Shown here: positions 30,201-45,200 of the stretch, in pieces
How positions within the stretch are numbered: the stretch's first letter is position 1
Layout of the letters: each line of letters starts with the position of its first letter
Position numbers and translations under genes: made by a program
Notes under the pieces: generated by a model
Seen by the model: only the letters and a program-made list of their open reading frames with translations
Database searches by the model: none
What the model was told of the DNA's origin: nothing
Assembly: GCF_000003605.2 (NCBI RefSeq)
Contig: NW_003155356.1
Location: forward strand, 1 to 64,000
Direction: 5' to 3'
Length of the DNA stretch: 64,000 nucleotides
From: Saccoglossus kowalevskii
Lineage: Eukaryota; Hemichordata; Enteropneusta; Harrimaniidae

Positions 30201-33200
30201 ATCTGCAAGAATTCAATATAACTTGAATTAATGAAAATTATGTGGGTTGTATAATGTCGTTAATTAATTAAACCCTTTATGTAAAAGATGGTGCTTCACT
30301 AATTCATGATCTAAATTCCCATTTGATAACTTGAAGCTCAGTCCATGTGGTACTGTATGAAATGAAACAGATTGAAATGAAAGTATGGCGTCTCATGCAA
30401 AAAGTTGTGTTCAAAATTCAGGAATATTATCACTCATTCAAATTCAAATTAAGACAATTGTGTCGCCCCAGTGAGTTATAAAACAATAAAAACAGGTTCC
30501 AATGATGGATATGTTGTTTTGATTTACGAAACTACGTGTGTTTCTTACAATTATCCAACTAAAACAGCTACAGAATGGCCGTGCACAAACAAACATATAT
30601 TTGACAGTCTTTCTGCCTTCAACATTCTTAAATGAACAGCCACTTTTGGGGAGTCCATTTGACTTGACCACTGATTCTTATCAAAAAGCAAAGGATCACA
30701 CTCGAGTCTGAGAGGCTAGATTATTGGATTGCGGATAAGCACCTCAACTTTCAACTAAAAGGTTGCGAAAAAAGTGAATTGGTCAACAGCAAACGAATAT
30801 TTTTTGAGGGCGACGGGCATGGATTGGCTAATTGCAGGTGTGTCAAAAATGAAAAGTGAATGACCATGTTGCTCCCGGAGTTACTGGTTCCCAGCCACAT
30901 ATATTCATGATTCAGTGTGAAACTGTTACCTGTGCAAATGACAGTAGAAGCAGGATTTTCGGTAAATAACAGACATGCCACGTTGTTGCGTGTGTCGCTA
31001 TCAGTATCTGTGACTTGAAGCTCAATACATAATCTGGTGTAAACCGTGCATTGCTCTGCGTCCAATGTCAGTGACAGTACAGCGTCTGTGATGCTGGCCG
31101 CATTAGCAGCAGCAGTGCTCGTTCCAGTGGCGTCAACTACAGATGACTGTGAAGAGGTATCGTCGTTTGCAAAGAACGCCTTAACGCCTGACACTTCAGC
31201 ACCACCATTTACTGAGTCTAAGTCTATGTCTATAGTCACATCCGTTGAAGTTCCAATGGTGTATACTAAATCCGATGATGGACTTGTGATAGAGAAGGAA
31301 TTAACAGCCACATCTGCAAGAATTCAATATAACTTGAATTAATAAAATTATGTGGGTTGTATAATGTCGTTAATTAATTAAACCCTTTATGTCAAAGATG
31401 GTGCTTCACTAATTCATGATCTAAATTCCCATTTGATAACTTGAAGCTCAGTCCATGTGGTACTGTATGAAATGAAACAGATTGAAATGAAAGTATGGCG
31501 TCTCATGCAAAAAGTTGTGTTCAAAATTCAGGAATATTATTACTCATTCAAATTCAAATTAAGACAATTGTGTCGCTCCAGTGAGTTATAAAAAAAATAA
31601 AAACAGGTTCCAATGATGGATATGTTGTTTTGATTTACGAAACTACGTGCGTTTCTTACAATTATCCAACTAAAACAGCTACAGAATGGCCATGCACAAA
31701 CAAACATATATTTGACAGTCTTTCTGCCTTCAACATTCTTAAATGAACAGCCACTTTTGGGGAGTCCATTTGACTTGACCACTGATTCTTATCAATAAGC
31801 AAAGGATCACACTCGTGTCTGAGAGGCTAGATTATTGGATTGCGGATAAGCACCTCAACTTTCAACTAAAAGGCTGCGAAAAAAGTGAATTGGTCAACAG
31901 TAAACGAATATTTTTGAGGGCGACGGGCATGGATTGGCTAATTGCAGGTGTGTCAAAAATGAAAAGTGAATGACCATGTTGCTCCCGGAGTTACTGGTTC
32001 CCAGCCACATATATTCATGATTCAGTGTGAAACTGTTACCTGTGCAAATGACAGTAGAAGCAGGATGTTCGGTAAATAACAGACATGCCACGTTGTTGCG
32101 TGTGTCGCTATCAGTATCTGTGACTTGAAGCTCAATACATAATCTGGTGTAAACCGTGCATTGCTCTGCGTCCAATGTCAGTGACAGTACAGCGTCTGTG
32201 ATGCTGGCCGCATTAGCAGCAGCAGTGCTCGTTCCAGTGGCGTCAACTACAGATGACTGTGAAGAGGTATCGTCGTTTGCAAAGAACGCCTTAACGCCTG
32301 ACACTTCAGCACCACCATTTACTGAGTCTAAGTCTATGTCTATAGTCACATCCGTTGAAGTTCCAATGGTGTATACTAAATCCGATGATGGACTTGTGAT
32401 GGAGAAGGAATTAACAGCCACATCTGCAAGAATTCAATATAACTTGAATTAATAAAATTATGTGGGTTGTATAATGTCGTTAATTAATTAAACCCTTTAT
32501 GTCAAAGATGGTGCTTCACTAATTCATGATCTAAATTCCCATTTGATAACTTGAAGCTCAGTCCATGTGGTACTGTATGAAATGAAACAGATTGAAATGA
32601 AAGTATGGCGTCTCATGCAAAAAGTTGTGTTCAAAATTCAGGAATATTATCACTCATTCAAATTCAAATTAAGACAATTGTGTCGCTCCAGTGAGTTATA
32701 AAAAAAATAAAAACAGGTTCCAATGATGGATATGTTGTTTTGATTTACGAAACTACGTGCGTTTCTTACAATTATCCAACTAAAACAGCTACAGAATGGC
32801 CATGCACAAACAAACATATATTTGACAGTCTTTCTGCCTTCAACATTCTTAAATGAACAGCCACTTTTGGGGAGTCCATTTGACTTGACCACTGATTCTT
32901 ATCAATAAGCAAAGGATCACACTCGTGTCTGAGAGGCTAGATTATTGGCTTGTGGATAAGCACCTCAACTTTCAACTAAAAGGCTGCGAAAAAAGTGAAT
33001 TGGTCAACAGCAAACGAATATTTTTGAGGACGACGGGCATGGATTGGCTAATTGCAGGTGTGGCAAAAATGAAAAGTGAATGACCATGTTGCTCCCGGAG
33101 TTACTGGTTCCCAGCCACATATATTCATGATTCAGTGTGAAACTGTTACCTGTGCAAATGACAGTAGAAGCAGGATTTTCGGTAAATAACAGACATGCCA

Positions 33201-36200
33201 CGTTGTTGCGTGTGTCGCTATCAGTATCTGCGACTTGAAGCTCAATACATAATCTGGTGTAAACCGTGCATTGCTCTGCGTCCAATGTCAGTGACAGTAC
33301 AGCGTCTGTGATGCTGGCCGCATTAGCAGCAGCAGTGCTCGTTCCAGTGGCGTCAACCACAGATGACTGTGAAGAGGTATCGTCGTTTGCAAAGAACGCC
33401 TTAACGCCTGACACTTCAGCACCACCATTTACTGAGTCTAAGTCTATGTCTATAGTCACATCCGTTGAAGTTCCAATGGTGTATACTAAATCCGATGATG
33501 GACTTGTGATGGAGAAGGAATTAACAGCCACATCTGCAAGAATTCAATATAACTTGAATTAATAAAATTATGTGGGTTGTATAATGTCGTTAATTAATTA
33601 AACCCTTTATGTAAAAGATGGTGCTTCACTAATTTATGATCTAAATTCCCATTTGATAACTTGAAGCTCAGTCCATGTGGTACTGTATGAAATGAAACAG
33701 ATTGAAATGAAAGTATGGCGTCTCATGCAAAAAGTTGTGTTCAAAATTCAGGAATATTATCACTCATTCAAATTCAAATTAAGACAATTGTGTCGCCCCA
33801 GTGAGTTATAAAACAATAAAAACAGGTTCCAATGATGGATATGTTGTTTTGATTTACGAAACTACGTGCGTTTCTTACAATTATCCAACTAAAACAGCTA
33901 CAGAATGGCCGTGCATAAACAAACATATATTTGACAGTCTTTCTGCCTTCAACATTCTTAAATGAACAGCCACTTTTGGGGAGTCCATTTGACTTGACCA
34001 CTGATTCTTATCAATAAGCAAAGGATAACACTCGAGTCTGAGAGGCTAGATTATTGGATTGCGGATAAGCACCTCAACTGTCAACTAAAAGGCTGCGAAA
34101 AAATTGACTTGGTCAATAGTAAACGAATATTTTTGAGGGCGACGGGCATGGATTGGCTAATTGCAGGTGTGGCAAAAATGAAAAGTGAATGACCATGTTG
34201 CTCCCGAAGTTACTGGTTCCCAGCCACATATATTCATGATTCAGTGTGAAACTGTTACCTGTGCAAATGACAGTAGAAGCAGGATTTTCGGTAAATAACA
34301 GACATGCCACGTTGTTGCGTGTGTCGCTATCAGTATCTGTGACTTGAAGCTCAATACATAATCTGGTGTAAACCGTGCATTGCTCTGCGTCCAATGTTAG
34401 TGACAGTACAGCGTCTGTGATGCTGGCCGCATTAGCAGCAGCAGTGCTCGTTCCAGTGGCGTCAACCACAGATGACTGTGAAGAGGTATCGTCGTTTGCA
34501 AAGAACGCCTTAACGCCTGACACTTCAGCACCACCATTTACTGAGTCTAAGTCTATGTCTATAGTCACATCCGTTGAAGTTCCAATGGTGTATACTAAAT
34601 CCGATGATGGACTTGTGATGGAGAAGGAATTAACAGCCACATCTGCAAGAATTCAATATAACTTGAATTAATAAAATTATGTGGGTGGTATAATGTCGTT
34701 AATTAATTAAACCCTTTATGTAAAAGATGGTGCTTCACTAATTCATGATCTAAATTCCCATTTGATAACTTGAAGCTCAGTCCATGTGGTATTGTATGAA
34801 ATGAAACAGATTGAAATGAAAGTATGGCGTCTCATGCAAAAAGTTGTGTTCAAAATTCAGGAATATTATCACTCATTCAAATTCAAATTAAGACAATTGT
34901 GTCGCCCCAGTGAGTTATAAAACAATAAAAACAGGTTCCAATGATGGATATGTTGCTTTGATTTACGAAACTACGTGCGTTTCTTACAATTATCCTACTA
35001 AAACAGCTACAGAATGGCCGTGCACAAACAAACATATATTTGACAGTCTTTCTGCCTTCAACATTCTTAAATGAACAGCCACTTTTGGGGAGTCCATTTG
35101 ACTTGACCACTGATTCTTATCAATAAGCAAAGGATCACACTCGAGTCTGAGAGGCTAGATTATTGGATTGCGGATAAGCACCTCAACTTTCAACTAAAAG
35201 GCTGCGAAAAAAGTGAATTGGTCAACAGCAAACGAATATTTTTGAGGGCGACGGGCATGGATTGGCTAATTGCAGGTGTGGCAAAAATGAAAAGTGAATG
35301 ACCATGTTGCTCCCGAAGTTACTGGTTCCCAGCCACATATATTCATGATTCAGTGTGAAACTGTTACCTGTGCAAATGACAGTAGAAGCAGGATTTTCGG
35401 TAAATAACAGACATGCCACGTTGTTGCGTGTGTCGCTATCAGTATCTGTGACTTGAAGCTCAATACATAATCTGGTGTAAACCGTGCATTGCTCTGCGTC
35501 CAATGTCAGTGACAGTACAGCGTCTGTGATGCTGGCCGCATTAGCAGCAGCAGTGCTCGTTCCAGTGGCGTCAACTACAGATGACTGTGAAGAGGTATCG
35601 TCGTTTGCAAAGAACGCCTTAACGCCTGACACTTCAGCACCACCATTTACTGAGTCTAAGTCTATGTCTATAGTCACATCCGTTGAAGTTCCAATGGTGT
35701 ATACTAAATCCGATGATGGACTTGTGATGGAGAAGGAATTAACAGCCACATCTGCAAGAATTCAATATAACTTGAATTAATAAAATTAGGTGGGTTGTAT
35801 AATGTCGTTAATTAATTAAACCCTTTATGTAAAAGATGGTGCTTCACTAATTCATGATCTAAATTCCCATTTGATAACTTGAAGCTCAGTCCATGTGGTA
35901 CTGTATGAAATGAAACAGATTGAAATGAAAGTATGGCGTCTCATGCAAAATGTTGTGTTCAAAATTCAGGAATATTATCACTCATTCAAATTCAAATTAA
36001 GACAATTGTGTCGCTCCAGTGAGTTATAAAAAAATAAAAACAGGTTCCAATGATGGATATGTTTTTTTGATTTACGAAACCACGTGCGTTTCTTACAATG
36101 ATCCAACTAAAACAGCTACAGAATGGCCGTGCACAAACAAACATATATTTGACAGTCTTTCTGCCTTCAACATTCTTAAATGAACAGCCACTTTTGGGGA

Positions 36201-39200
36201 GTCCATTTGACTTGGCCACTGATTCTTATCAATAAGCAAAGGATCACACTCGAGTCTGAGAGGCTAGATTATTGGATTGCGGATAAGCACCTCAACTTTC
36301 AACTAAAAGGCTGCGAAAAAAGTGAATTGGTCAACAGCAAGCGAATATTTTTGAGGGCGACGGGCATGGATTGGCTAATTGCAGGTGTGGCAAAAATGAA
36401 AAGTGAATGACCATGTTGCTCCCGAATTTACTGGTTCCCAGCCACATATATTCATGATTCAGTGTGAAACTGTTACCTGTGCAAATGACAGTAGAAGCAG
36501 GATTTTCGGTAAATAACAGACATGCCACGTTGTTGCGTGTGTCGCTATCAGTATCTGTGACTTGAAGCTCAATACATAATCTGGTGTAAACCGTGCATTG
36601 CTCTGCGTCCAATGTCAGTGACAGTACAGCGTCTGTGATGCTGGCCGCATTAGCAGCAGCAGTGCTCGTTCCAGTGGCGTCAACCACAGATGACTGTGAA
36701 GAGGTATCGTCGTTTGCAAAGAACGCCTTAACGCCTGACACTTCAGCACCACCATTTACTGAGTCTAAGTCTATGTCTATAGTCACATCCGTTGAAGTTC
36801 CAATGGTGTATACTAAATCCGATGATGGACTTGTGATGGAGAAGGAATTAACAGCCACATCTGCAAGAATTCAATATAACTTGAATTAATAAAATTATGT
36901 GGGTTGTATAATGTCGTTAATTAATTAAACCCTTTATGTAAAAGATGGTGCTTCACTAATTCATGATCTAAATTCCCATTTGATAACTTGAAGCTCAGTC
37001 CATGTGGTACTGTATGAAATGAAACAGATTGAAATGAAAGTATGGCGTCTCATGCAAAAAGTTGTGTTCAAAATTCAGGAATATTATCACTCAGTCAAAT
37101 TCAAATTAAGACAATTGTGTCGCCCCAGTGAGTTATAAAACAATAAAAACAGGTTCCAATGATGGATATGTTGTTTTGATTTACGAAACTACGTGCGTTT
37201 CTTACAATTATCCAACTAAAACAGCTACAGAATGGCCGTGCACAAACAAACATATATTTGACAGTCTTTCTGCCTTCAACATTCTTAAATGAACAGCCAC
37301 TTTTGGGGAGTCCATTTGACTTGACCACTGATTCTTATCAATAAGCAAAGGATCACACTCAAGTCTGAGAGGCTAGATTATTGGATTGCGGATAAGCACC
37401 TCAACTTTCAACGAAAAGGCTGCGAAAAAAGTGAATTGGTCAACAGCAAACGAATATTTTTGAGGGCGACGGGCATGGATTGGCTAATTGCAGGTGTGGC
37501 AAAAATGAAAAGTGAATGACCATGTTGCTCCCGAAGTTACTGGTTCCCAGCCACATATATTCATGATTCAGTGTGAAACTGTTACCTGTGCAAATGACAG
37601 TAGAAGCAGGATTTTCGGTAAATAACAGACATGCCACGTTGTTGCGTGTGTCGCTATCAGTATCTGTGACTTGAAGCTCAATACATAATCTGGTGTAAAC
37701 CGTGCATTTGCTCTGCATCCAATGTCAGTGACAGTACAGCGTCTGTGATGCTGGCCGCATAGCAGCAGCAGTGCTCGTTCCAGTGGCGTCACTACAGATG
37801 ACTGTGAGGAGGTATCGTCGTTGCAAAGAACGCTTAACGCCTGACACTTCAGCACCACCATTTACTGAGTCTAAGTCTATGTCTATAGTCACATCCGTTG
37901 AAGTTCCAATGGTGTATACTAAATCCGATGATGGACTTGTGATGGAGAAGGAATTAACAGCCACATCTGCAAGAATTCAATATAACTTGAATTAATAAAA
38001 TTATGTGGGTGGTATAATGTCGTTAATTAATTAAACCCTTTATGTAAAAGATGGTGCTTCACTAATTCATGATCTAAATTCCCATTTGATAACTTGAAGC
38101 TCAGTCCATGTGGTATTGTATGAAATGAAACAGATTGAAATGAAAGTATGGCGTCTCATGCAAAAAGTTGTGTTCAAAATTCAGGAATATTATCACTCAT
38201 TCAAATTCAAATTAAGACAATTGTGTCACCCCAGTGAGTTATAAAACAATAAAAACAGGTTCCAATGATGGATATGTTGTTTTGATTTACGAAACTACGT
38301 GCGTTTCTTACAATTATCCAACTAAAACAGCTACAGAATGGCCGTGCACAAACAAACATATATTTGACAGTCTTTCTGCCTTCAACATTCTTAAATGAAC
38401 AGCCACTTTTGGGGAGTCCATTTGACTTGACCACTGATTCTTATCAAAAAGCAAAGGATCACACTTGAGTCTGAGAGGCTAGATTATTGGATTGCGGATA
38501 AGCACTTCAACTTTCAACTAAAAGGCTGCGAAAAAAGTGAATTGGTCAACAGCAAACGAATATTTTTGAGGCCGACGGGCATGGATTGGCTAATTGCAGG
38601 TGTGGCAAAAATGAAAAGTGAATGACCATGTTTCTCTCGGAGTTACTGGTTTCCAGCCACATATATTCATGATTCAGTGTGAAACTGTTACCTGTGCAAA
38701 TGATAGTAGAAGCAGGATTTTCGGTAAATAACAGACATGCCACGTTGTTGCGTGTGTCGCTATCAGTATCTGTGACTTGAAGCTCAATACATAATCTGGT
38801 GTAAACCGTGCATTGCTCTGCGTCCAATGTCAGTGACAGTACAGCGTCTGTGATGCTGGCCGCATTAGCAGCAGCAGTGCTCGTTCCAGTGGCGTCAACT
38901 ACAGATGACTGTGAAGAGGTATCGTCGTTTGCAAAGAACGCCTTAACGCCTGACACTTCAGCACCACCATTTACTGAGTCTAAGTCTATGTCTATAGTCA
39001 CATCCGTTGAAGTTCCAATGGTGTATACTAAATCCGATGATGGACTTGTGATGGAGAAGGAATTAACAGCCACATCTGCAAGAATTCAATATAACTTGAA
39101 TTAATAAAATTATGTGGGTGGTATAATGTCGTTAATTAATTAAACCCTTTATGTAAAAGATGGTGCTTCACTAATTCATGATCTAAATTCCCGTTTGATA

Positions 39201-42200
39201 ACTTGAAGCTCAGTCCATGTGGTACTGTATGAAATGAAACAGATTGAAATGAAAGTATGGCGTCTCATGCAAAAAGTTGTGTTCAAAATTCAGGAATATT
39301 ATCACTCATTCAAATTCAAATTAAGACAATTGTGTCGCCCCAGTGAGTTATAAAACAATAAAAACAGGTTCCAATGATGGATATGTTGTTTTGATTTACG
39401 AAACTACGTGCGTTTCTTACAATTATCCAACTAAAACAGCTACAGAATGGCCGTGCACAAACAAACATATATTTGACAGTCTTTCTGCCTTCAACATTCT
39501 TAAATGAACAGCCACTTTTGGGGAGTCCATTTGACTTGACCACTGATTCTTATCAAAAAGCAAAGGATCACACTCGAGTCTGAGAGACTAGATTATTGGA
39601 TTGCGGATAAGCACCTCAACTTTCAACTAAAAGGTTGCGAAAAAAGTGAATTGGTCAACAGGAAACGAATATTTTTTGAGGGCGACGGGCATGGATTGGC
39701 TAATTGCAGGTGTGTCAAAAATGAAAAGTGAATGACCATGTTGCTCCCGGAGTTACTGGTTCCCAGCCACATATATTCATGATTCAGTGTGAAACTGTTA
39801 CCTGTGCAAATGGCAGTAGAAGCAGGATTTTCGGTAAATAACAGACATGCCACGTTGTTGCGTGTGTCGCTATCAGTATCTGTGACTTGAAGCTCAATAC
39901 ATAATCTGGTGTAAACAGTGCATTGCTCTGCGTCCAATGCCAGTGACAGTACAGCGTCTGTGATGCTGGCCGCATAGCAGCAGCAGTGCTCGTTTCCAGT
40001 GGCGTCAACTACAGATGACTGTGAAGAGGTATCGTCGTTTGCAAAGAACGCTTAACGCTGACACTTCAGCACCACCATTTACTGAGTCTAAGTCTATGTC
40101 TATAGTCACATCCGTTGAAGTTCCAATGGTGTATACTAAATCCGATGATGGACTTGTGATGGAGAAGGAATTAACAGCCACATCTGCAAGAATTCAATAT
40201 AACTTGAATTAATAAAATTATGTGGGTGGTATAATGTCGTTAATTAATTAAACCCTTTATGTAAAAGATGGTGCTTCACTAATTCATGATCTAAATTCCC
40301 ATTTGATAACTTGAAGCTCAGTCCATGTGGTATTGTATGAAATGAAACAGATTGAAATGAAAGTATGGCGTCTCATGCAAAAAGTTGTGTTCAAAATTCA
40401 GGAATATTATCACTCATTCAAATTCAAATTAAGACAATTGTGTCGCCCCAGTGAGTTATAAAACAATAAAAACAGGTTCCAATGATGGATATGTTGTTTT
40501 GATTTACGAAACTACGTGCGTTTCTTACAATTATCCAACTAAAACAGCTACAGAATGGCCGTGCACAAACAAACATATATTTGACAGTCTTTCTGCCTTC
40601 AACATTCTTAAATGAACAGCCACTTTTGGGGAGTCCATTTGACTTGACCACTGATTCTTATCAAAAAGCAAAGGATCACACTCGAGTCTGAGAGGCTAGA
40701 TTATTGGATTGCGGATAAGCACCTTAACTTTCAACTAAAAGGTTGCGAAAAAAGTGAATTGGTCAACAGCAAACGAATATTTTTGAGGGCGACGGGCATG
40801 GATTGGCTAATTGCAGGTGTGGCAAAAATGAAAAGTGAATGACCATGTTGCTCCCGAATTTACTGGTTCCCAGCCACATATATTCATGATTCAGTGTGAA
40901 ACTGTTACCTGTGCAAATGACAGTAGAAGCAGGATTTTCGGTAAATAACAGACATGCCACGTTGTTGCGTGTGTCGCTATCAGTATCTGTGACTTGAAGC
41001 TCAATACATAATCTGGTGTAAACCGTGCATTGCTCTGCGTCCAATGTCAATGACAGTACAGCGTCTGTGATGCTGGGCCGCATTAGCAGCAGCAGTGCTC
41101 GTTCCAGTGGCGTCAACCACAGATGACTGTGAAGAGGTATCGTCGTTTGCAAAGAACGCCTTAACGCCTGACACTTCAGCACCACCATTTACTGAGTCTA
41201 AGTCTATGTCTATAGTCACATCCGTTGAAGTTCCAATGGTGTATACTAAATCCGATGATGGACTTGTGATGGAGAAGGAATTAACAGCCACATCTGCAAG
41301 AATTCAATATAACTTGAATTAATAAAATTATGTGGGTTGTATAATGTCGTTAATTAATTAAACCCTTTATGTAAAAGATGGTGCTTCACTAATTCATGAT
41401 CTAAATTCCCATTTGATAACTTGAAGCTCAGTCCATGTGGTACTGTATGAAATGAAACAGATTGAAATGAAAGTATGGCGTCTCATGCAAAACGTTGTGT
41501 TCAAAATTCAGGAATATTATCACTCATTCAAATTCAAATTAAGACAATTGTGTCGCCCCAGTGAGTTATAAAACAATAAAAACAGGTTCCAATGATGGAT
41601 ATGTTGTTTTGATTTACGAAACTACGTGCGTTTCTTACAATTATCCAACTAAAACAGCTACAGAATGGCCGTGCACAAACAAACATATATTTGACAGTCT
41701 TTCTGCCTTCAACATTCTTAAATGAACAGCCACTTTTGGGGAGTCCATTTGACTTGACCACTGATTCTTATCAATAAGCAAAGGATCACACTCAAGTCTG
41801 AGAGGCTAGATTATTGGATTGCGGATAAGCACCTCAACTTTCAACGAAAAGGCTGCGAAAAAAGTGAATTGGTCAACAGCAAACGAATATTTTTGAGGGC
41901 GACGGGCATGGATTGGCTAATTGCAGGTGTGGCAAAAATGAAAAGTGAATGACCATGTTGCTCCCGAAGTTACTGGTTCCCAGCCACATATATTCACGAT
42001 TCAGTGTGAAACTGTTACCTGTGCAAATGACAGTAGAAGCAGGATTTTCGGTAAATAACAGACATGCCACGTTGTTGCGTGTGTCGCTATCAGTATCTGT
42101 GACTTGAAGCTCAATACATAATCTGGTGTAAACCGTGCATTGCTCTGCGTCCAATTTCAGTGACAGTACAGCGTCTGTGATGCTGGCCGCATTAGCAGCA

Positions 42201-45200
42201 GCAGTGCTCGTTCCAGTGGCGTCAACCACAGATGACTGTGAAGAGGTATCGTCGTTTGCAAAGAACGCCTTAACGCCTGACACTTCAGCACCACCATTTA
42301 CTGAGTCTAAGTCTATGTCTATAGTCACATCCGTTGAAGTTCCAATGGTGTATACTAAATCCGATGATGGACTTGTGATGGAGAAGGAATTAACAGCCAC
42401 ATCTGCAAGAATTCAATATAACTTGAATCAATAAAATTATGTGGGTTGTATAATGTCGTTAATTAATTAAACCCTTTATGTAAAAGATGGTGCTTCACTA
42501 ATTCATGATCTAAATTCCCATTTGATAACTTGAAGCTCAGTCCATGTGGTATTGTATGAAATGAAACAGATTGAAATGAAAGTATGGCGTCTCATGCAAA
42601 AAGTTGTGTTCAAAATTCAGGAATATTATCACTCATTCAAATTCAAATTAAGACAATTGTGTCGCCCCAGTGAGTTATAAAACAATAAAAACAGGTTCCA
42701 ATGATGGATATGTTGTTTTGATTTACGAAACTACGTGCGTTTCTTACAATTATCCAACTAAAACAGCTACAGAATGGCCGTGCACAAACAAACATATATT
42801 TGACAGTCTTTCTGCCTTCAACATTCTTAAATGAACAGCCACTTTTGGGGAATCCATTTGACTTGACCACTGATTCTTATCAATAAGCAAAGGATCACAC
42901 TCAAGTCTGAGAGGCTAGATTAGTGGATTGCGGATAAGCATCTCAACTTTCAACGAAAAGGCTGCGAAAAAAGTGAATTGGTCAACAGCAAACGAATATT
43001 TTTGAGGGCGACGGGCATGGATTGGCTAATTGCAGGTGTGGCAAAAATGAAAAGTGAATGACCATGTTGCTCCCGAAGTTACTGGTTCCCAGCCACATAT
43101 ATTCATGATTCAGTGTGAAACTGTTACCTGTGCAAATGACAGTAGAAGCAGGATTTTCGGTAAATAACAGACATGCCACGTTGTTGCGTGTGTCGCTATC
43201 AGTATCTGTGACTTGAAGCTCAATACATAATCTGGTGTAAACCGTGCATTGCTCTGCGTCCAATGTCAGTGACAGTACAGCGTCTGTGATGCTGGCCGCA
43301 TTAGCAGCAGCAGTGATCGTTCCAGTGGCGTCAACCACAGATGACTGTGAAGAGGTATCGTCGTTTGCAAAGAACGCCTTAACGCCTGACACTTCAGCAC
43401 CACCATTTACTGAGTCTAAGTCTATGTCTATAGTCACATCCGTTGAAGTTCCAATGGTGTATACTAAATCCGATGATGGACTTGTGATGGAGAAGGAATT
43501 AACAGCCACATCTGCAAGAATTCAATATAACTTGAATTAATAAAATTAGGTGGGTTGTATAATGTCGTTAATTAATTAAACCCTTTATGTAAAAGATGGT
43601 GCTTCACTAATTCATGATCTAAATTCCCATTTGATAACTTGAAGCTCAGTCCATGTGGTACTGTATGAAATGAAACAGATTGAAATGAAAGTATGGCGTC
43701 TCATGCAAAAAGTTGTGTTCAAAATTCAGGAATATTATCACTCATTCAAATTCAAATTAAGACAATTGTGTCGCTCCAGTGAGTTATAAAAAAATAAAAA
43801 CAGGTTCCAATGATGGATATGTTTTTTTGATTTACGAAACCACGTGCGTTTCTTACAATTATCCAACTAAAACAGCTACAGAATGGCCGTGCACAAACAA
43901 ACATATATTTGACAGTCTTTCTGCCTTCAACATTCTTAAATGAACAGCCACTTTTGGGGAGTCCATTTGACTTGGCCACTGATTCTTATCAATAAGCAAA
44001 GGATCACACTCGAGTCTGAGAGGCTAGATTATTGGATTGCGGATAAGCACCTCAACTTTCAACTAAAAGGCTGCGAAAAAAGTGAATTGGTCAACAGCAA
44101 ACGAATATTTTTGAGGGCGACAGGCATGGATTGGCTAATTGCAGGTGTGGCAAAAATGAAAAGTGAATGACCATGTTGCTCCCGAAGTTACTGGTTCCCA
44201 GCCACATATATTCATGATTCAGTGTGAAACTGTTACCTGTGCAAATGACAGTAGAAGCAGGATTTTCGGTAAATAACAGACATGCCACGTTGTTGCGTGT
44301 GTCGCTATCAGTATCTGTGACTTGAAGCTCAATACATAATCTGGTGTAAACAGTGCATTGCTCTGCGTCCAATGTCAATGACAGTACAGCGTCTGTGATG
44401 CTGGCCGCATTAGCAGCAGCAGTTCTCGTTCCAGTGGCGTCAACCACAGATGACTGTGAAGAGGTATCGTCGTTTGCAAAGAACGCCTTAACGCCTGACA
44501 CTTCAGCACCACCATTTACTGAGTCCAAGTCTATGTCTATAGTCACATCCGTTGAAGTTCCAATGGTGTATACTAAATCCGATGATGGACTTGTGATGGA
44601 GAAGGAATTAACAGCCACATCTGCAAGAATTCAATATAACTTGAATTAATAAAATTAGGTGGGTTGTATAATGTCGTTAATTAATTAAACCCTTTATGTA
44701 AAAGATGGTGCTTCACTAATGCATGATCTAAATTCCCATTTGATAACTTGAAGCTCAGTCCATGTGGTACTGTATGAAATGAAACAGATTGAAATGAAAG
44801 TATGGCGTCTCATGCAAAAAGTTGTGTTCAAAATTCAGGAATATTATCACTCATTCAAATTCAAATTAAGACAATTGTGTCGCTCCAGTGAGTTATAAAA
44901 AAATAAAAACAGGTTCCAATGATGGATATGTTTTTTTGATTTACGAAACCACGTGCGTTTCTTACAATTATCCAACTAAAACAGCTACAGAATGGCCGTG
45001 CACAAACAAACATATATTTGACAGTCTTTCTGCCTTCAACATTCTTAAATGAACAGCCACTTTTGGGGAGTCCATTTGACTTGGCCACTGATTCTTATCA
45101 ATAAGCAAAGGATCACACTCGAGTCTGAGAGGCTAGATTATTGGATTGCGGATAAGCACCTCAACTTTCAACTAAAAGGCTGCGAAAAAAGTGAATTGGT

